DNA of 64,000 nt from Smittia aterrima (lineage: Eukaryota > Arthropoda > Insecta > Diptera > Chironomidae), in contig CP093830.1 of NCBI GenBank assembly GCA_033063855.1, forward strand, positions 1,612,854 through 1,676,853. The letters run 5' to 3'. Made by a program: the position numbers and the translations under genes. The notes under the pieces were generated by a model. That model did no database searches and had not been told where the DNA came from. It saw only the letters and a program-made list of their open reading frames with translations. Position 1 is the stretch's first letter. Each line of letters starts with the position of its first letter. Shown in pieces: positions 9,866 to 22,100 of the stretch.

Positions 9866-10817
9866 TTATTTTGTTTTTCTTAGGTAAGCTCTTCGATAAA
9901 AATCACCAAACAAAACGAGCATAAATCCATTCTGAACGATCAGGAAAGCGTAAACTATTTTCGGGTAAACGCAATCGTCAACTAAAGAGTTTCGAAAGAA
10001 ATGAACGCCGAGAATAGCGAATTGCGCCAACTGACATTGAGTTATGTGTTTCTTCCACCATAACGATTCCTTGAGTTCTGGTTTGAATGCCGTCGCGAAA
10101 TAATAGAAATACATCACCACGTGTACGAAACAATTGATGACGCCAAGAACGAAGCCAGGTCCACCCGGGAACCATCGAGAACAATAAACTAATAAGACCA
10201 TTCCTCCATGGTGGTAGCAATGAAGAAACGAAAGTTGTGAATTCTTTTTCTTGACGATGATGAAAAACTGCGAAAAGTGAAAACTGTTAACAAATTTTCA
10301 TGAACTTAATTCTTACCGTGTCGACTAAATCAAGAAGTTTTAGCAAAAAATAGCAATACGTAAATGTGAGCCATGTTACTCCTTTATCGCTTGTACTAAA
10401 GTCAATTGGTTGACACAAAAAATTGTAATTGTATTTCCACATCGAATAAATTCCCTAATATAATTTAACATTTAGAATTAGATGAACAATATCAAATTCC
10501 ATTTACTCACTGATATTCCAAGATAAAAGTTTCCGACAACTTGCAAGAAATTATAAATCGTCATACAACTTTTAAGCTCAAGCGGTCTCCTTGCCTCCAT
10601 CAATTTGGGTCCATATTTACACATTGCGGAATAACAAGCAACGATAGACAAAACTGTGATTGGAGAATCACGGAAAATTGGATAATTTTCTAATCGCGGA
10701 TCTAGAAATTTTCACAATTGATTTTAACTGAAACTTTTTTTTGATTAAAATCTCACCATTTCGAGTTGTGTAGAGATCTATGTACGAATCTATGAAATAT
10801 TTAATGACTACAGCCAT
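9866..10817 (-). CDS. ELO-5: very-long-chain fatty acid elongase, 263 aa
   Basis: Four coding exons: 10757-10817, 10511-10701, 10317-10454 and 9866-10267 (792 nt). Same architecture as ELO-4, with one codon fewer in exon 3 and a shorter C-terminus. Motifs: DPRLENYPIFRDSP, CQPIDFSTS, KLLDLVDT, HCYHH at about 146-150, VHVVMYFYY, WWKKHITQCQLAQF. The tail is LRKTK; this is not a perfect KKxx signal but is still basic. With ELO-4 it lacks the intron after ITQIQM. It is a full-length and probably active enzyme. The most divergent N-terminal motif of its subgroup (DSPITVL in place of the usual GSP/ESP block) may affect the first membrane segment but not catalysis. Confidence 0.92.
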
Positions 10818-10877
10818 TTTAATTTAGATCCCGCCAACACTTATTTCTTCAAATGAATTACTCCAGCGATCACTACC

Positions 10878-10883
10878 GACTGA
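10878..10883 (-). promoter_or_regulatory. initiator (TCAGTC) of ELO-5
   Basis: TCAGTC on the minus strand about 60 bases upstream of the ELO-5 ATG, in the spacer to ELO-6. Confidence 0.35.
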
Positions 10884-10971
10884 AGGAAAGTTTAAACTAA
10901 ACTATTTAATCAAGTTTGAATTTGAAGTTGTATTCGCTAATAAAGACTTCATTCATAGCAACGTAATAAAT

Positions 10972-10977
10972 TTTATT
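10972..10977 (-). terminator. polyadenylation signal of ELO-6
   Basis: AATAAA on the minus strand about 130 bases past the ELO-6 stop codon. Confidence 0.45.
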
Positions 10978-11106
10978 ACAAAATCGTCGGAAAACTTTAA
11001 TTCGCATTCGAATTTAAATTCCGATGACATTGAACTATCGGTAACTGCATTGTCATACTTATATTGATAAAATCATTTTAATAACTTCTTTGTTTGAATG
11101 TCATCC

Positions 11107-12133
11107 TTAAACTTTTTTCTTGAAATACGATTTTCTATAAAAGTCAGCGAAAAGCGTCAACATGAAAATGTTTTGAATTACAAAAGTCCACAAAAAGAAT
11201 TTCGGGTATGAACAGTTTTTGGCCAGAGCTCCTCGAAGAAAGTGAATCACAAAGAAAGCAAATTGTGCCTAAAAAAACAAAAAAAATCTTGTTGTCTTTG
11301 CTTTAAGAGCGCGCAATGAGTTACCATTTGAATTTGAGTGATGTGCTTCTTCCACCAGATTGACTTCTTCATCTCCGGCTTGAAAGCAGTCAAGAAGAAA
11401 TAAAAGTACATAAAACCATGAACGAACAGGTTGACGATGCCAAGCATTGCTGAGTGACCTCCAGGAAGCCATCGAACGCCAATGAATGTTGCTATGACCA
11501 TTATGACGTGATGGTAACAGTGAAGGAATGAAACTCTCGAGTTATGCTTCTTCAAAATATGGAAAAGCTTAAAGAAGAAGCTTAATTAATCTTTAATTAC
11601 CAAGAAATAAAATAATAAGCTTCACCGTGTCGAAAAGGTCTAAAAGTTTCAGCAAAAAATAACAGTAAGTCAGTTTCAATTCTAAAATTGCTTTATCAGA
11701 TTTGGAGTAATCAGGTGACTGGCATTCATAATTGAACTCATTTAAAATCAAAAGGGTCCAAACGGTCTGTGAATCGAAGTTATCTTGATTGAAACTTATT
11801 TAAATTAATTTGTCATTTGATCTCACGTAAACTCCGAGCGACACGTTCAGCACAACTTGAATGAAATTATAAACTGTGAGGATTGCTTTTAGTTCAAAAG
11901 GTTTCCTCGATTCCATTAATCTTGATCCATGCTTTATCATCAACAAGTATCCTATTAGAATTGACGATAAAATTATCGGCGGTGACTCGTTGAACAGAAA
12001 ATCTTCAGATCGAGGATCTGTAAGAGATTTTTAGATGAAACCTCTTAAAAATTGTGTTAGCTCAATGAAAACCTTTTGCTTCGTTGAAGAAATATTTGTA
12101 GGACTCGAAGATCTTTCTCACTATTAAAAACAT
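11107..12133 (-). CDS. ELO-6: very-long-chain fatty acid elongase, 265 aa
   Basis: Five coding exons: 12073-12133, 11827-12017, 11626-11766, 11325-11567 and 11107-11268 (798 nt). Exon lengths 191, 141 and 243 equal those of ELO-3. Motifs: DPRSEDFLFNESP, CQSPDYSKS, KLLDLFDT, HCYHH at about 147-151, VRWLPGGHSA, VHGFMYFYF, WWKKHITQIQMAQF. It ends KKKV, a KKxx-type ER-retrieval signal. In the active-site loop it reads LKKHNSRVSF where its neighbours have KKKN, a mild change. The first donor (AAAG/GTTTTC) is weak but is required to reach the conserved aspartate codon, as in every other copy. It is the promoter-side end of the array, with about 1.9 kb of non-coding sequence upstream. Confidence 0.92.
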
Positions 12134-12173
12134 TTCAGAATATCTTCACTTACAGTTGTTATCACAAAAGTTA

Positions 12174-12179
12174 AACTGA
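12174..12179 (-). promoter_or_regulatory. initiator (TCAGTT) of ELO-6
   Basis: TCAGTT on the minus strand about 42 bases upstream of the ELO-6 ATG. Confidence 0.4.
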
Positions 12180-14056
12180 AAGTAAAACAAACATTCTTCG
12201 ATTTAAGTAATAACGAATTTCAAGTTCAAACGCTTAAATGCTAATAATGTTTTCCTGATGTCATTGCACGTGTCGGTTTCATATTCAAATTACCTAGTAC
12301 AAGGAAATTACGTTTCAAAATGCTCAGAGAAATATTTTTATATCTCAGCCATGAACTTTTGATTGATTGATGAAAACCTGGACGACATAGTCTCCTAGAA
12401 ATAGGAAATGAAGTGACAATCCCGTGTCAACTGTTACTTTAACTATTGTGATTTTGTTGGAAATTATTTAAATAATATTTTTCTTTGGAAGTCGTAGAAA
12501 CGTGACAAGCCAAGGGCCAAAGCGTGCAAAGAGGACAAAATCTTGAGAAAGCTAAAAGTCACTTCAATCCTCTTTGACAAAATTTTGGTAGAAAATATTC
12601 CTGAATTTAAAGATTAAAGGTCGGTAGGGACTAGTTTAAATGTTAAATATTTCCTCTCTTTCTTAATTGCTTTGTTCCTCATAGCTCGTTTAGCATTATT
12701 ATAAGAAACTTTCAAGTGACGCCTTTGGCGATTCCTCTGAAAAAGAAAGTTTACGGCGTAGAAACAAGACGAAACCTTGGAGCTGACGCTTACTGGCAGC
12801 TGCAACTTTGCCAATTTATTTTTCTCATTAAAGTGATTCAAAGTTCCAATTTTTGAGAATTTGATTCTCGATACAAACTTTGTCAAAATGGTTCAACTGT
12901 CAATAAATTTTCAATCAGTAAATAATTACAATTTACAATAAATTCATGAATTTCCTTCGTCTTGTCATCGGAATAATGGAAATTTCTTTTCTCTTCAATA
13001 GCGATTTTGATTTTATTCGAAGAGAAAGCAGAATAAATCGAGGACAATTCAGTCGGATAATCTCAAGAAGGAAACAAAGATTCTGCGACAGATCGCGATA
13101 AATTTTCCTTTCAACAAAGAATAAAAATTATTAATCGTTGAATTGTCAACAATTTATGGTTTTAAATTCTTTTGTTTGACGTCGAAAGCTTTGTGTTTCC
13201 ATCGACAAAAATAATATTTAATCTTTTCCCCTTCAAGAACTCGGAAAAGTTATTTTAAAATCAGGAAGTGGGAAAATCAGCAAAGCTTTAATCTTTAAAG
13301 TTTAAACAAAATAAACTTAATTTAAAACATTCATAAAGAGATATTCATATTGTTTAACATTCATAGATAGTCAGGATGAAATTTGCCGTCGGGATGGCGA
13401 ACGATGAGAACCTTTCTCATTTCTATTTCATTAGCCATTCACGATGTTTAATATTAAATTACAAAATAGATTTTGCAATCTTCATTCTGTTCACTCATCC
13501 CTCGACGCTTTTCTCTCGTTAAAAATATATTTTCAATAGAATGCACGAGTTTACCTTTCCAGAAGGTCATCGCTGCTTGACACAACGACCAGTATGCAAC
13601 AAGCTAGCGCTTGCCTTTGTAGTACAGTCAATGGTTTATACTTTCCTTGTGTAAAATTCTTTTTCATAAAATATATTTCTTGCTTCTCATAATATTTTTT
13701 TCATCTACGGATATTTTTTGTGTAATTTTCCTGTTCCATGATTTCTTTCTCAAGCCATTTCCCTCGAGTAATTCAGTTTATCGCTCGGGGGAGAGAGACA
13801 GAGATCTTTGTTCAAAAAATGGCTTACTCTCTTGATTTCATTATGATATGAATTATGAGTGGAGTAATGAATGATGGCGGCGACGGCGTTATGATGAATC
13901 AACAGGTTTCTAACAAGGAAATCATCTTTAAATAATTTTCAGACGCCGATGAATAAATTGACTGATTCATCATTAAAAATTCGAGTTCAGTTCAATTAAG
14001 ATTTGAAGAATAATAATTTATGAAGTTTTTAATTGTCAGGTAAACGTTTTATGAAT
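12180..14056. other. spacer between the elongase array and the SGSM gene
   Basis: About 1.9 kb of AT-rich sequence without a convincing gene. A 90-codon basic reading frame on the minus strand (12614-12886) is probably chance. Upstream control for the end of the elongase array is expected here, but no specific site can be named. Confidence 0.35.
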
Positions 14057-17000
14057 TTATTTGTTTTCGATGAGCGTTTGAAGTTGCAGAGCAAGGTTTC
14101 GTGCTGTCTTCAGCACTTGTGGAACATTATGACGCTCTGCCATTTCTGTAATTGAAGATTATAAAAAGGTTAAATTGAACATCAAAGGACTGTCTCGTCT
14201 TACCGTTGAAGAACTTGATGATGTCAGTAAAGTCCATGTTATTAGATAGAATGATGTCTCTGTAGTTTTCAAGCAATGCAAGTGCAAGAAACAGGACAAA
14301 ATGACTTGATGCGACGTGCTTAGCCGCCCATATGCTTTCCCAGACAGAGAAAACATCTGCATAAAGTAGTTCACGCTTAAAGTCCAAGAGGAACCATCGA
14401 TAGCAGAAGTAGAAATGTGTAAAGTCTCCGTATGCATGCATCAAGTCGTACATTTCGGAATCCAATATTTGAATGAGCGAGCGCATGTTCGCAAAGTGCA
14501 TATCCATTGCACAGCCGTTCGGGAAATTCTCAATCATCCTTTCCATCAATCGACAGAAGCAGCCATAGCTGAGCGACTCATCGTCAAAAATAACGAGGAG
14601 AGGAGCGAGTAAATCACACATTCCTTGCATATATCCAATATCCAAGTGCTCATAAACGTAGCTGGAAAACAAGGCAATCAGAGTACAAACTCATCGAACT
14701 ATTTTTAGATAAAAAGCTTACGTTGTAATAACATTCCTCAACTTGTCCAAGTTCTCGTTAGCAAAATACCAGTAATTCCGATCGCAACGTTGAACATCTT
14801 TTTCTATTCGATGTAAATTTAATCCGAACTGTTCCAGTAATTCACTCTGAAAGTTTCAAAAAGAGTTTGTTAGTTTTACTTAAAGCTTTGAATTAACAGA
14901 TTCTCAATTAGAGTGCTGTGTCAAATAAAAATATAAATTTAGAATCAATAAGCTTCTTATCAACTTACGCTGTACACTCCACCGTTAGAGCTCGCTGGCG
15001 AAACGCAAGCAGACTTTGGTTCTTGCAAAGCATCCAACGAGTTCTGATTCGAGTTCATAGGCTCTTCATGTAAAGTTTCAAGGTTTTCCTTGTTTGAATC
15101 CTCTTTGCTATCGAGAGCAGCTGATGGAAGATTTGCGATATCGATTGATGCATCAGTGACGATTACAGAAGTTGGATTCAATTTCGGTGACATTGGACAG
15201 TCGACAAAGTCGGTGCCTACAGTTTCATACGAGGAATTTGATGGAGAGCTTTTCATGCTATCCCCTGGAGCTTCTTGTGATGCATCGACATCCATCGACG
15301 ATTCTTTGGGAAGTTTCTCTCGATCTTTCTCATCGTCTTCCACTTCAGGATCAGACAAATCTGAAAAGCCATTTTCCTCAAACACTTCATTTTCCATTTC
15401 AACATCAACATCCACACCATTCTTCGCCTTTGAATCGCTTGCACTTCCGCCTGAGCTCAATTTAGCTACTGCATGCGCCGTCTTTTCTTTGTCAAGTTGT
15501 CGTACGATTGCTTCTACTGCCAGCCACTCGCTCATTGTTGTCTCGTAGTAATGTCGTGTAGTCTCATCGAGTTCCTTTCGTTCACTTGGCGTTTGTCCAA
15601 ATGTGTAATGACCGAGAAGATACGGCCAAACTTCTTTTCTGATATCATGAGCAACGCCACCGAAGTAAACCAAGCGATAAACTTCGCTGTCTTGACTAAC
15701 GATGCCTTCTTCGTCATGAAGATCTCTCCAACGTTCTTCAGTGAGTCCGCAATCAGCTCCGATGTCTGGAGTGATCCTTCCATGAACTAATCCCGAGAGA
15801 TGTGTTCGAACTGTCGACAAATGACGACAATATGCCAGCCATCCATAAAACGCGCGAGAAATAATCTGACGCTTCATTGTTGTGCAAACAAGAGCGATGC
15901 TTGTAGACTGATTCTTTTCGATATCCTAAAATAAATTTATTAAAAGATCTTTAAATCTTTCTAATCTCGTCACGTCTTACCGCAGAGTTCTCCGCCAGAT
16001 CAAACGAAAGGCTTTTACTGGAGCAGTCGCTGCTTCCATTTGTTGAGCAGCTGCTTAGAACAGGACGAAAAGCTGTATCCTTTGTTGACTTTCCAAACTC
16101 CATGATAGGATGAAGTGCCACTGAAAACCAAATAATCCTTTTATAAGTATAAGCTTCTCGAAAGCTTTTTCAAAACTCACAGAAATCCTCGGGATTGCTT
16201 TTGTTGACAACACGAAACACATAATCGATTGGCATTTCATCGTTGTTCTCCGAAACAGATGGAAGTCCTCCGATTCGTCGTCGCGATTTGACTGGCCAGG
16301 GAAAGATTCTTCCGATGCCTTTCTGCGACCACAATGGAGGATCTAACTGTCCATGTGGTAAGAGCCCTGTCTCTAAACAACTCAAAAAACTCGCCATGTG
16401 ACCTCCTTCTGGGAAATGAATAGGCGGCCGTTGAACCCCGTCGTGTCCTACTAAGATAATTGTACCGCTCGTCTCTTCGCTGCCACGATTCTGATGGCAA
16501 TGAACGTAAACGATGTCTTCGATGTTAATGTTAAGGACGTAAGCCCAGTAAAAGCTTTTGTCAATGTTTTCTGAAGAGTTCGCAGACGATGGCAATGACT
16601 GATGATCGTTATATCCATTCATCAGTTGATTTGGCGTCCACTTTATTATCAAAGAGTGAATTGATTGATGCAATGACAAGTAACCGGGCATTGGTTCGTC
16701 TACATCTTTCTGAAATTACATTTTAAAGATTTTTCTTAATGAAAAAGGTTTCAATCCTCTTACCGGATGAACCATAACGTTGTTTTTTCCGTAAAGTAAA
16801 GTTGCTCGTGAATTCTGATGCAGCGACTCGACGTAATCTTTAGCAGTGGACGCAGGTGAACTGCTTTTATACGAACTGACGCCTGAATCATCTGAGCTCG
16901 TGTGAATTCTTTTGATATTCAACATTGGGCGTCGAGACGATTGTGGAGTCGATTGCTGCGATGGAATGATGTGACGTTGAACCAACTCATTTGCTGATGG

Positions 17001-17885
17001 ATCGGTCCAGAAGTGATCTTGCGTTTTTGTTCGGGAATAATCTAAAGCGCATGGACCAACCAAAAGTGAGCTCAATATAGAACCGTAGTCAGAATCAGCA
17101 ACGAGAGAATCTTTATCGTAATATCGGCTCGCATTCGTTACAAGATGGTCGATGATTCTTGCCAATTTCTTTTCGTAAAGCGCAATTCGTATCCAAAGAT
17201 ATCTGAAAATACTTTTCTCGTAAACTTCTCTTAAATATAAAAATATAATTTGTTGACTCACTTGATGGGACCACTCGGATTAGTATTTAATGACGTGGTC
17301 GATGTACCTCCCACTGAACTGCTCGACCCTTTCTTTGTAAGAATCGGCGGCTTTATTATGCTGTCACTCGATGATGAAGATCTCTTACTTGGGTCAGCCG
17401 CTTCGATGTCTTGAACTTTTTTACTTACGTAAGCTGCTTCTATACAATGACTGCTGATTTTATGGAGCAATGCAGTAGTTGAGCTTGTCTTGAAAAGTCC
17501 TAGCGCTCGTCGACGTAAGCCTTGGCTCAAACACGCCTCAACAGCACCGCACAAAGAAACCACAGTCGAGCTTTCTTCGTGGACAAATTTTTTCGTCACG
17601 CTCTCTTCCATAATCTGCTTCACTTCTTTTTTTACGTTGGCAATCAACCGCTCCTTGAACTCTACGTCGGATGCTGATGAAAACAAACAATCGAGATTTC
17701 TCAGAAATTGGATTAAAGCGGAAAAGTTGTTGGTGGAATGAGGAAATTATGCAAACGACATTGAACTTAAATCGTAAAAGATCCAGATGGATGGATACTT
17801 GAATACTGTGAAAATTTTACGAGAGCGCTGCTGAAGCAACCTGTGGATGGCAATAAGGATATTTCTTACCTGATTGGCCCAACAT
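14057..17885 (-). CDS. RUN and TBC domain protein (SGSM1/2-like Rab GTPase-activating protein), 1054 aa
   Basis: Nine coding exons: 17870-17885, 17262-17673, 16764-17202, 16181-16709, 15981-16120, 14969-15925, 14722-14846, 14204-14661 and 14057-14145 (3165 nt, phases consistent). The order of parts matches small G protein signalling modulators. An N-terminal RUN domain begins VKKEVKQIMEE and continues through LVGPCALDY and HFWTDPSANELVQRH. The central block has WTPNQLMNGYN, GVQRPPIHFPEGGH and LLPHGQLDPPLWSQ. The C-terminal TBC domain starts near residue 600 (RKEVWPYLLGHY). The TBC catalytic pair is intact: the arginine finger in IEKDVQR (R851) and the glutamine finger in GYMQG (Q885). An acidic, Ser-rich insert of about 190 residues separates the first TBC motif from the rest. 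In vertebrates SGSM1/2 bind Rab/Rap GTPases and act in endosome and melanosome traffic. The first exon codes only for MLGQS plus one base. Confidence 0.9.
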
Positions 17886-19125
17886 TTTGAGTCTGTCTAG
17901 AATGATTGCGGATTTTATGCGACGATCCTTCTCAAACAACAGCTGGACAACTTTTATTCTTTAAAAAACTCTTCACGCAAAGATTTCAAAGCTTTTCATT
18001 CTTTCTTGATAATGATTTGAAGTAAATTCTTTTAATTGCCCTTTGGTCTTTCGCTATGCGAATAAATTTTCCAATTTGACAAAGTTTTTACTAAAAAATT
18101 CACGATTTTTCCACTCTACGCCCGTAGCCAGATTGCAATAAAAACACGAAATGAAGAGAAGAAAAATTCTGTTGATTTTGCTCCGGAAAAATCGATTTTC
18201 CAGCGAAGAGTTTGAGCTTCCAGTAGCGATAAATTCAGTGCGCGCGCAATCTCAATGCACGTGTTGCCCAAGGTCTTGTCTTGTTATCACGAACATATGA
18301 TGATGTAAATATTAGTAAACAGTGTGCTTCTCATAAACTCTGCAAAAAAAAAGAAATTTTCACTTGTTGCTGAAACAATCGCTGATACGGCGTTGTTGAT
18401 ATTCATCCGAGCTACTTGTTGAGCTAAGTTGATTCATAAGAAATAAAACTGAAATCTTGAATGTTTGTCATAATTTAGATAAGAACTTGGAAAAGCAATA
18501 AAAACCAAACATTGTTCTAATTAAGTTTCATTGCTGACACAACTTGCAGCTGACTAATAGAGTTGTCAACATGGAAATTTCAAAAATGAGTTCACATTTG
18601 TTTGACTTCTTTTATCTCTTTCCTCGTTAATAGCTAAGAGAAACAGTAATTTTTCTTATCTTAAAGAGTTAAACAATTTATTATCATTACTCGAAAACTT
18701 TTTGTGGGATTTACATTAACAAACATTTTATCGTTGCAAATTCGCAACGTCAACTTCACAAACTTTATTGTGCAATTCAGATGATTCATAAGGAAAAAAA
18801 ATATTTAAAATTTCGCTTGACATGAAGATCTTAATTCGTTGTTAGAAAATCGTGGAATCGAATTTGGGAGGAAATAATTTTGATTTCGTGTTCGGGTGCC
18901 AAGGAAATATGATGAGGATTTTTTTTAAGTTAATGATTCAGGTTTGATGTGATCTACTCGTATCTGAAATGGGAATGGGAAAAGAAAGAAAGCGTTTGTT
19001 AGTCACAACATTCTTTACACGCGTAGTAAAAGTAAACATTCGGTAATGATGACGATTGATTTCATGAAAGTTTTCTTGTGAGAACTTTCTCAGATTTCAA
19101 ATCGCAAGTCAATCCCCGATTAGAT
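17886..19125. other. 5' flank of the SGSM gene and 3' flank of tetraspanin A
   Basis: No gene is evident in 1.2 kb. A palindromic E-box CACGTG at 18258-18263 follows a GC-rich patch (18240-18247), about 370 bases upstream of the SGSM start. This is the best candidate promoter-proximal site. The right side is probably the tetraspanin A 3' UTR. Confidence 0.3.
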
Positions 19126-22100
19126 TCAGAATGACAACCTGGAGCTGTTGCGAATATTCGAGCTCAAGCAGCATCCGAAAATTACTCCGACCAGCTAAAA
19201 AGGAAACAAAGGAAATGTTAGCAAAACTAAAATTGATTTAAAATGTTCACTTTACCTCAATAATTGCCATAGCAATTGAGAGGTATGCAATCCAGGAAGC
19301 GGAGTTTTGAACGACATTCTTAATTTGTGTCTTGCATCCTGTTTTGTAGCAAGTCAGTTGATTGCAGACTTGAGCGTCAGCTGGGCAACAAGAACTTGGA
19401 ACCTGAATTCCGTAATCCAAGAATGTTGAGGATCCACAGCATTCGATAGTTCGTTGGATTTGATCAACTGCCTGACTGTTAAGAGTAGAAACTTGACGTC
19501 CAGCCCACAATCTGTCCCATCCTTTGAATGCAGCTTGTTGAATATCTTGATTGTAAACGAAGACAAAGATAGCAAGAAGAACTTGCAAGACGACAACAGC
19601 GAGCAAACACAATGAGTAGAGATTCAAAAGACATTCTGAAAATAAAATGTTTTCAAAAGATTTCACAAACAAAAAAAGTTCTTTGTTCCTTACGTGACTC
19701 GCGAATAGCTCCGCAGCAGCCGAAGAACGCAATGACGAAAACTAAAGCACCAAGAGCGATGATTGCTGCTGGGAAGAACCCTGGGTGGTCGCCATCTTCG
19801 AAAACATGTTTGACATCTCCAACTTTCTTCAATGCGATTCCTCCAACTGCCATCAAGGCAATGCCGCCGATCTAAAGTGGTGATTGAAATGGGTCATTAA
19901 ATCGAAGTGAAGGTTAAACATTATGGAACAACATGTCGTGACATTTCACAAGTGTTAATCGATAAGCTCAATTTCGTGGCATTGCAACTCTCTCTCCCCG
20001 GAAAGATCACGCGACGAGGAAAGCTCTGAAGTGGGAAAACCATAATTCATGCTCTGTGACACTTTTTATGTTTACACATGAAGCCGAAACAGACTCGATT
20101 GGTGAGCATGTAAAACGGAAGTTAAAATTTGCTTGTAACGCTAAGGTTTTAAACGCTTGATAACTGTGTCCATTCGCTTTTTTTCTATTTGATCTTGACA
20201 ATGAGAATATTTAGTGGAATGAAAGGAGCAATCAAAAGTTCCGGCTGTTCACTCTAGAAAAATAGATTCCGAGAAATAGAAATGAGTCAGCCTTGCAGTT
20301 CGATATAGCAATTGCTATGCATCGCATCGTAAATTTATTCAAATCGCTTTTTTTCGCTGGAAGTTATTGAGTCTCAAATTAATTCTCAAATGAATTTCAT
20401 AGGATGTGAGTCATTAGCAAGATTTAATACGTAAACAGATAAGACTCGCAATTAAACAATTATCTGAATCATTTTTGCGCATGGGATGAGATTTACTCAA
20501 TAAACAGAAATCAAAGTAAAATGAATTCTACTCGAGGCGTCAAAAAATCAAACGTTCTGAGTCATCGCGTTAAGTTATCCTTGGAATGAACAAAATTAGA
20601 ATTAATTAATGGGAGGACGACATGCTCGTGTGTTATCATTGTTCCTTTGATGGATTGTTAGGGCCTCATATCAGTGACGTTAATTGAGATTCCATACAAA
20701 TAGTTAAGCAAAGATTCTTCAATTGACATCACTTTCATTCCGTTGACGTCAATTTTCCTATTCATGAAAGTTTAATTTCCCAAAAAAATCAATCGACAAT
20801 TATTCTCGACACCAGAGTCGATGGATAAACAGGGAGTATCCACATTACGCAACAAGTTTTTGTTTCACAGAAAGCAAAAGCTGAAAAAAAAAACTTGTTA
20901 TAGGAAGGGGAACTCCGAAGTTAAACAAAAACCGTGTCATTAACGCAATACTAGCTGCCCGACCAAGCGCTTCCAGCTGAAACAAAACCGAGGTATTGTG
21001 TGCGAGTCGCGTAGAATTCCAGCATGTCTGTTATCAATTGAAATTATTGTCTTCTTTGAACTGACGAGGGCAACGATATAAGCAGCGGCGTGTACGCGGT
21101 TGAATTATCAAAATTAAAAATTCCGCATCGTTCCATTGTCATCGTCTTATTATTTTGTTTTTCTCCTTCTTAGATGCGAGCTTCGTGAACGTGTTTATGA
21201 AATATTTGATGTGTGATTCATGGCTGACGACCATCAGAAAAGTTTTTCATGAACTTAGAGTATGACGACTCATTGTTTCGTCATTAGCTTGACGGAAATA
21301 TTTTCTCTTATCGTTCATCTAGGGAAATTTCAAATTTGTGTCCGTCAGGATCGATTAAAATGCAATGAAACCATGAAAGCGAATGAAGCGAGTCAAGGTG
21401 GTTAATTACGTTGTCGTTGTTGTGGTTCTGTCATTGAAGCATGAAACAAGTTCAAGTGTTAAGAGCAGCGAAGCGATGAGAATCTGCCCCCAGCGATCTC
21501 ATTCATCACTTTAAGCTGAGAGGCTTGTTACAACTCATTCCTCTACCTAACGTAGAGCAATGTGATTCCGTCGTAAAACAAGCTAAACTTGGCAAAAAAC
21601 AACCCACACAAACCCATCACGTGCTTCCATAAAATCTTAGATTTCGATCGGTTTCTCACTTTTCATCTCGTTCGCTTACTTCTCTCGTAGAGCTTGTTTA
21701 TTTTGAGACTCGCGGCGCGGAAAGTTTCTCACGATATGTTAGGGCAATTAGCGTTGAGATCGCTCTTGATGCGATCACTCAAAAATATTTTCGTTCTTCG
21801 ATATTGTTTTAATCGTTTTAAACATTGGAGTGGCTGCGTTTGTTTCCAGTCAAACTACAAGGTCATGGGCGAAGTAGAATTCAAGTTCTTGTTTTGCAAA
21901 AGGTTTAAGTAGCTTACCCATTCGTGACATCATGTGTCGTTATGGCCGTTGCGTTATTTAATTAAACGAGAACTTTAGGAGGTCACGACTGTTCAAATTT
22001 GATAGTGAGAGTCGTTTCGAAATTGTTTAAACTCATTATCGAGAGCAGCTCAGTTGTATCATCACAAATGCACAAAGCTGAATACTAATGAAGTCATCAA

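Noticed and set aside
12614..12886. 90-codon basic minus-strand frame in the spacer upstream of the elongases
   Set aside because: No family resemblance, no initiator or splice context, and a composition typical of translated AT-rich DNA.
15090..15548. 152-codon plus-strand frame
   Set aside because: It lies antisense to the large SGSM exon 14969-15925; the Ser-rich product is the expected shadow of the Asp/Glu/Ser-rich insert on the coding strand.
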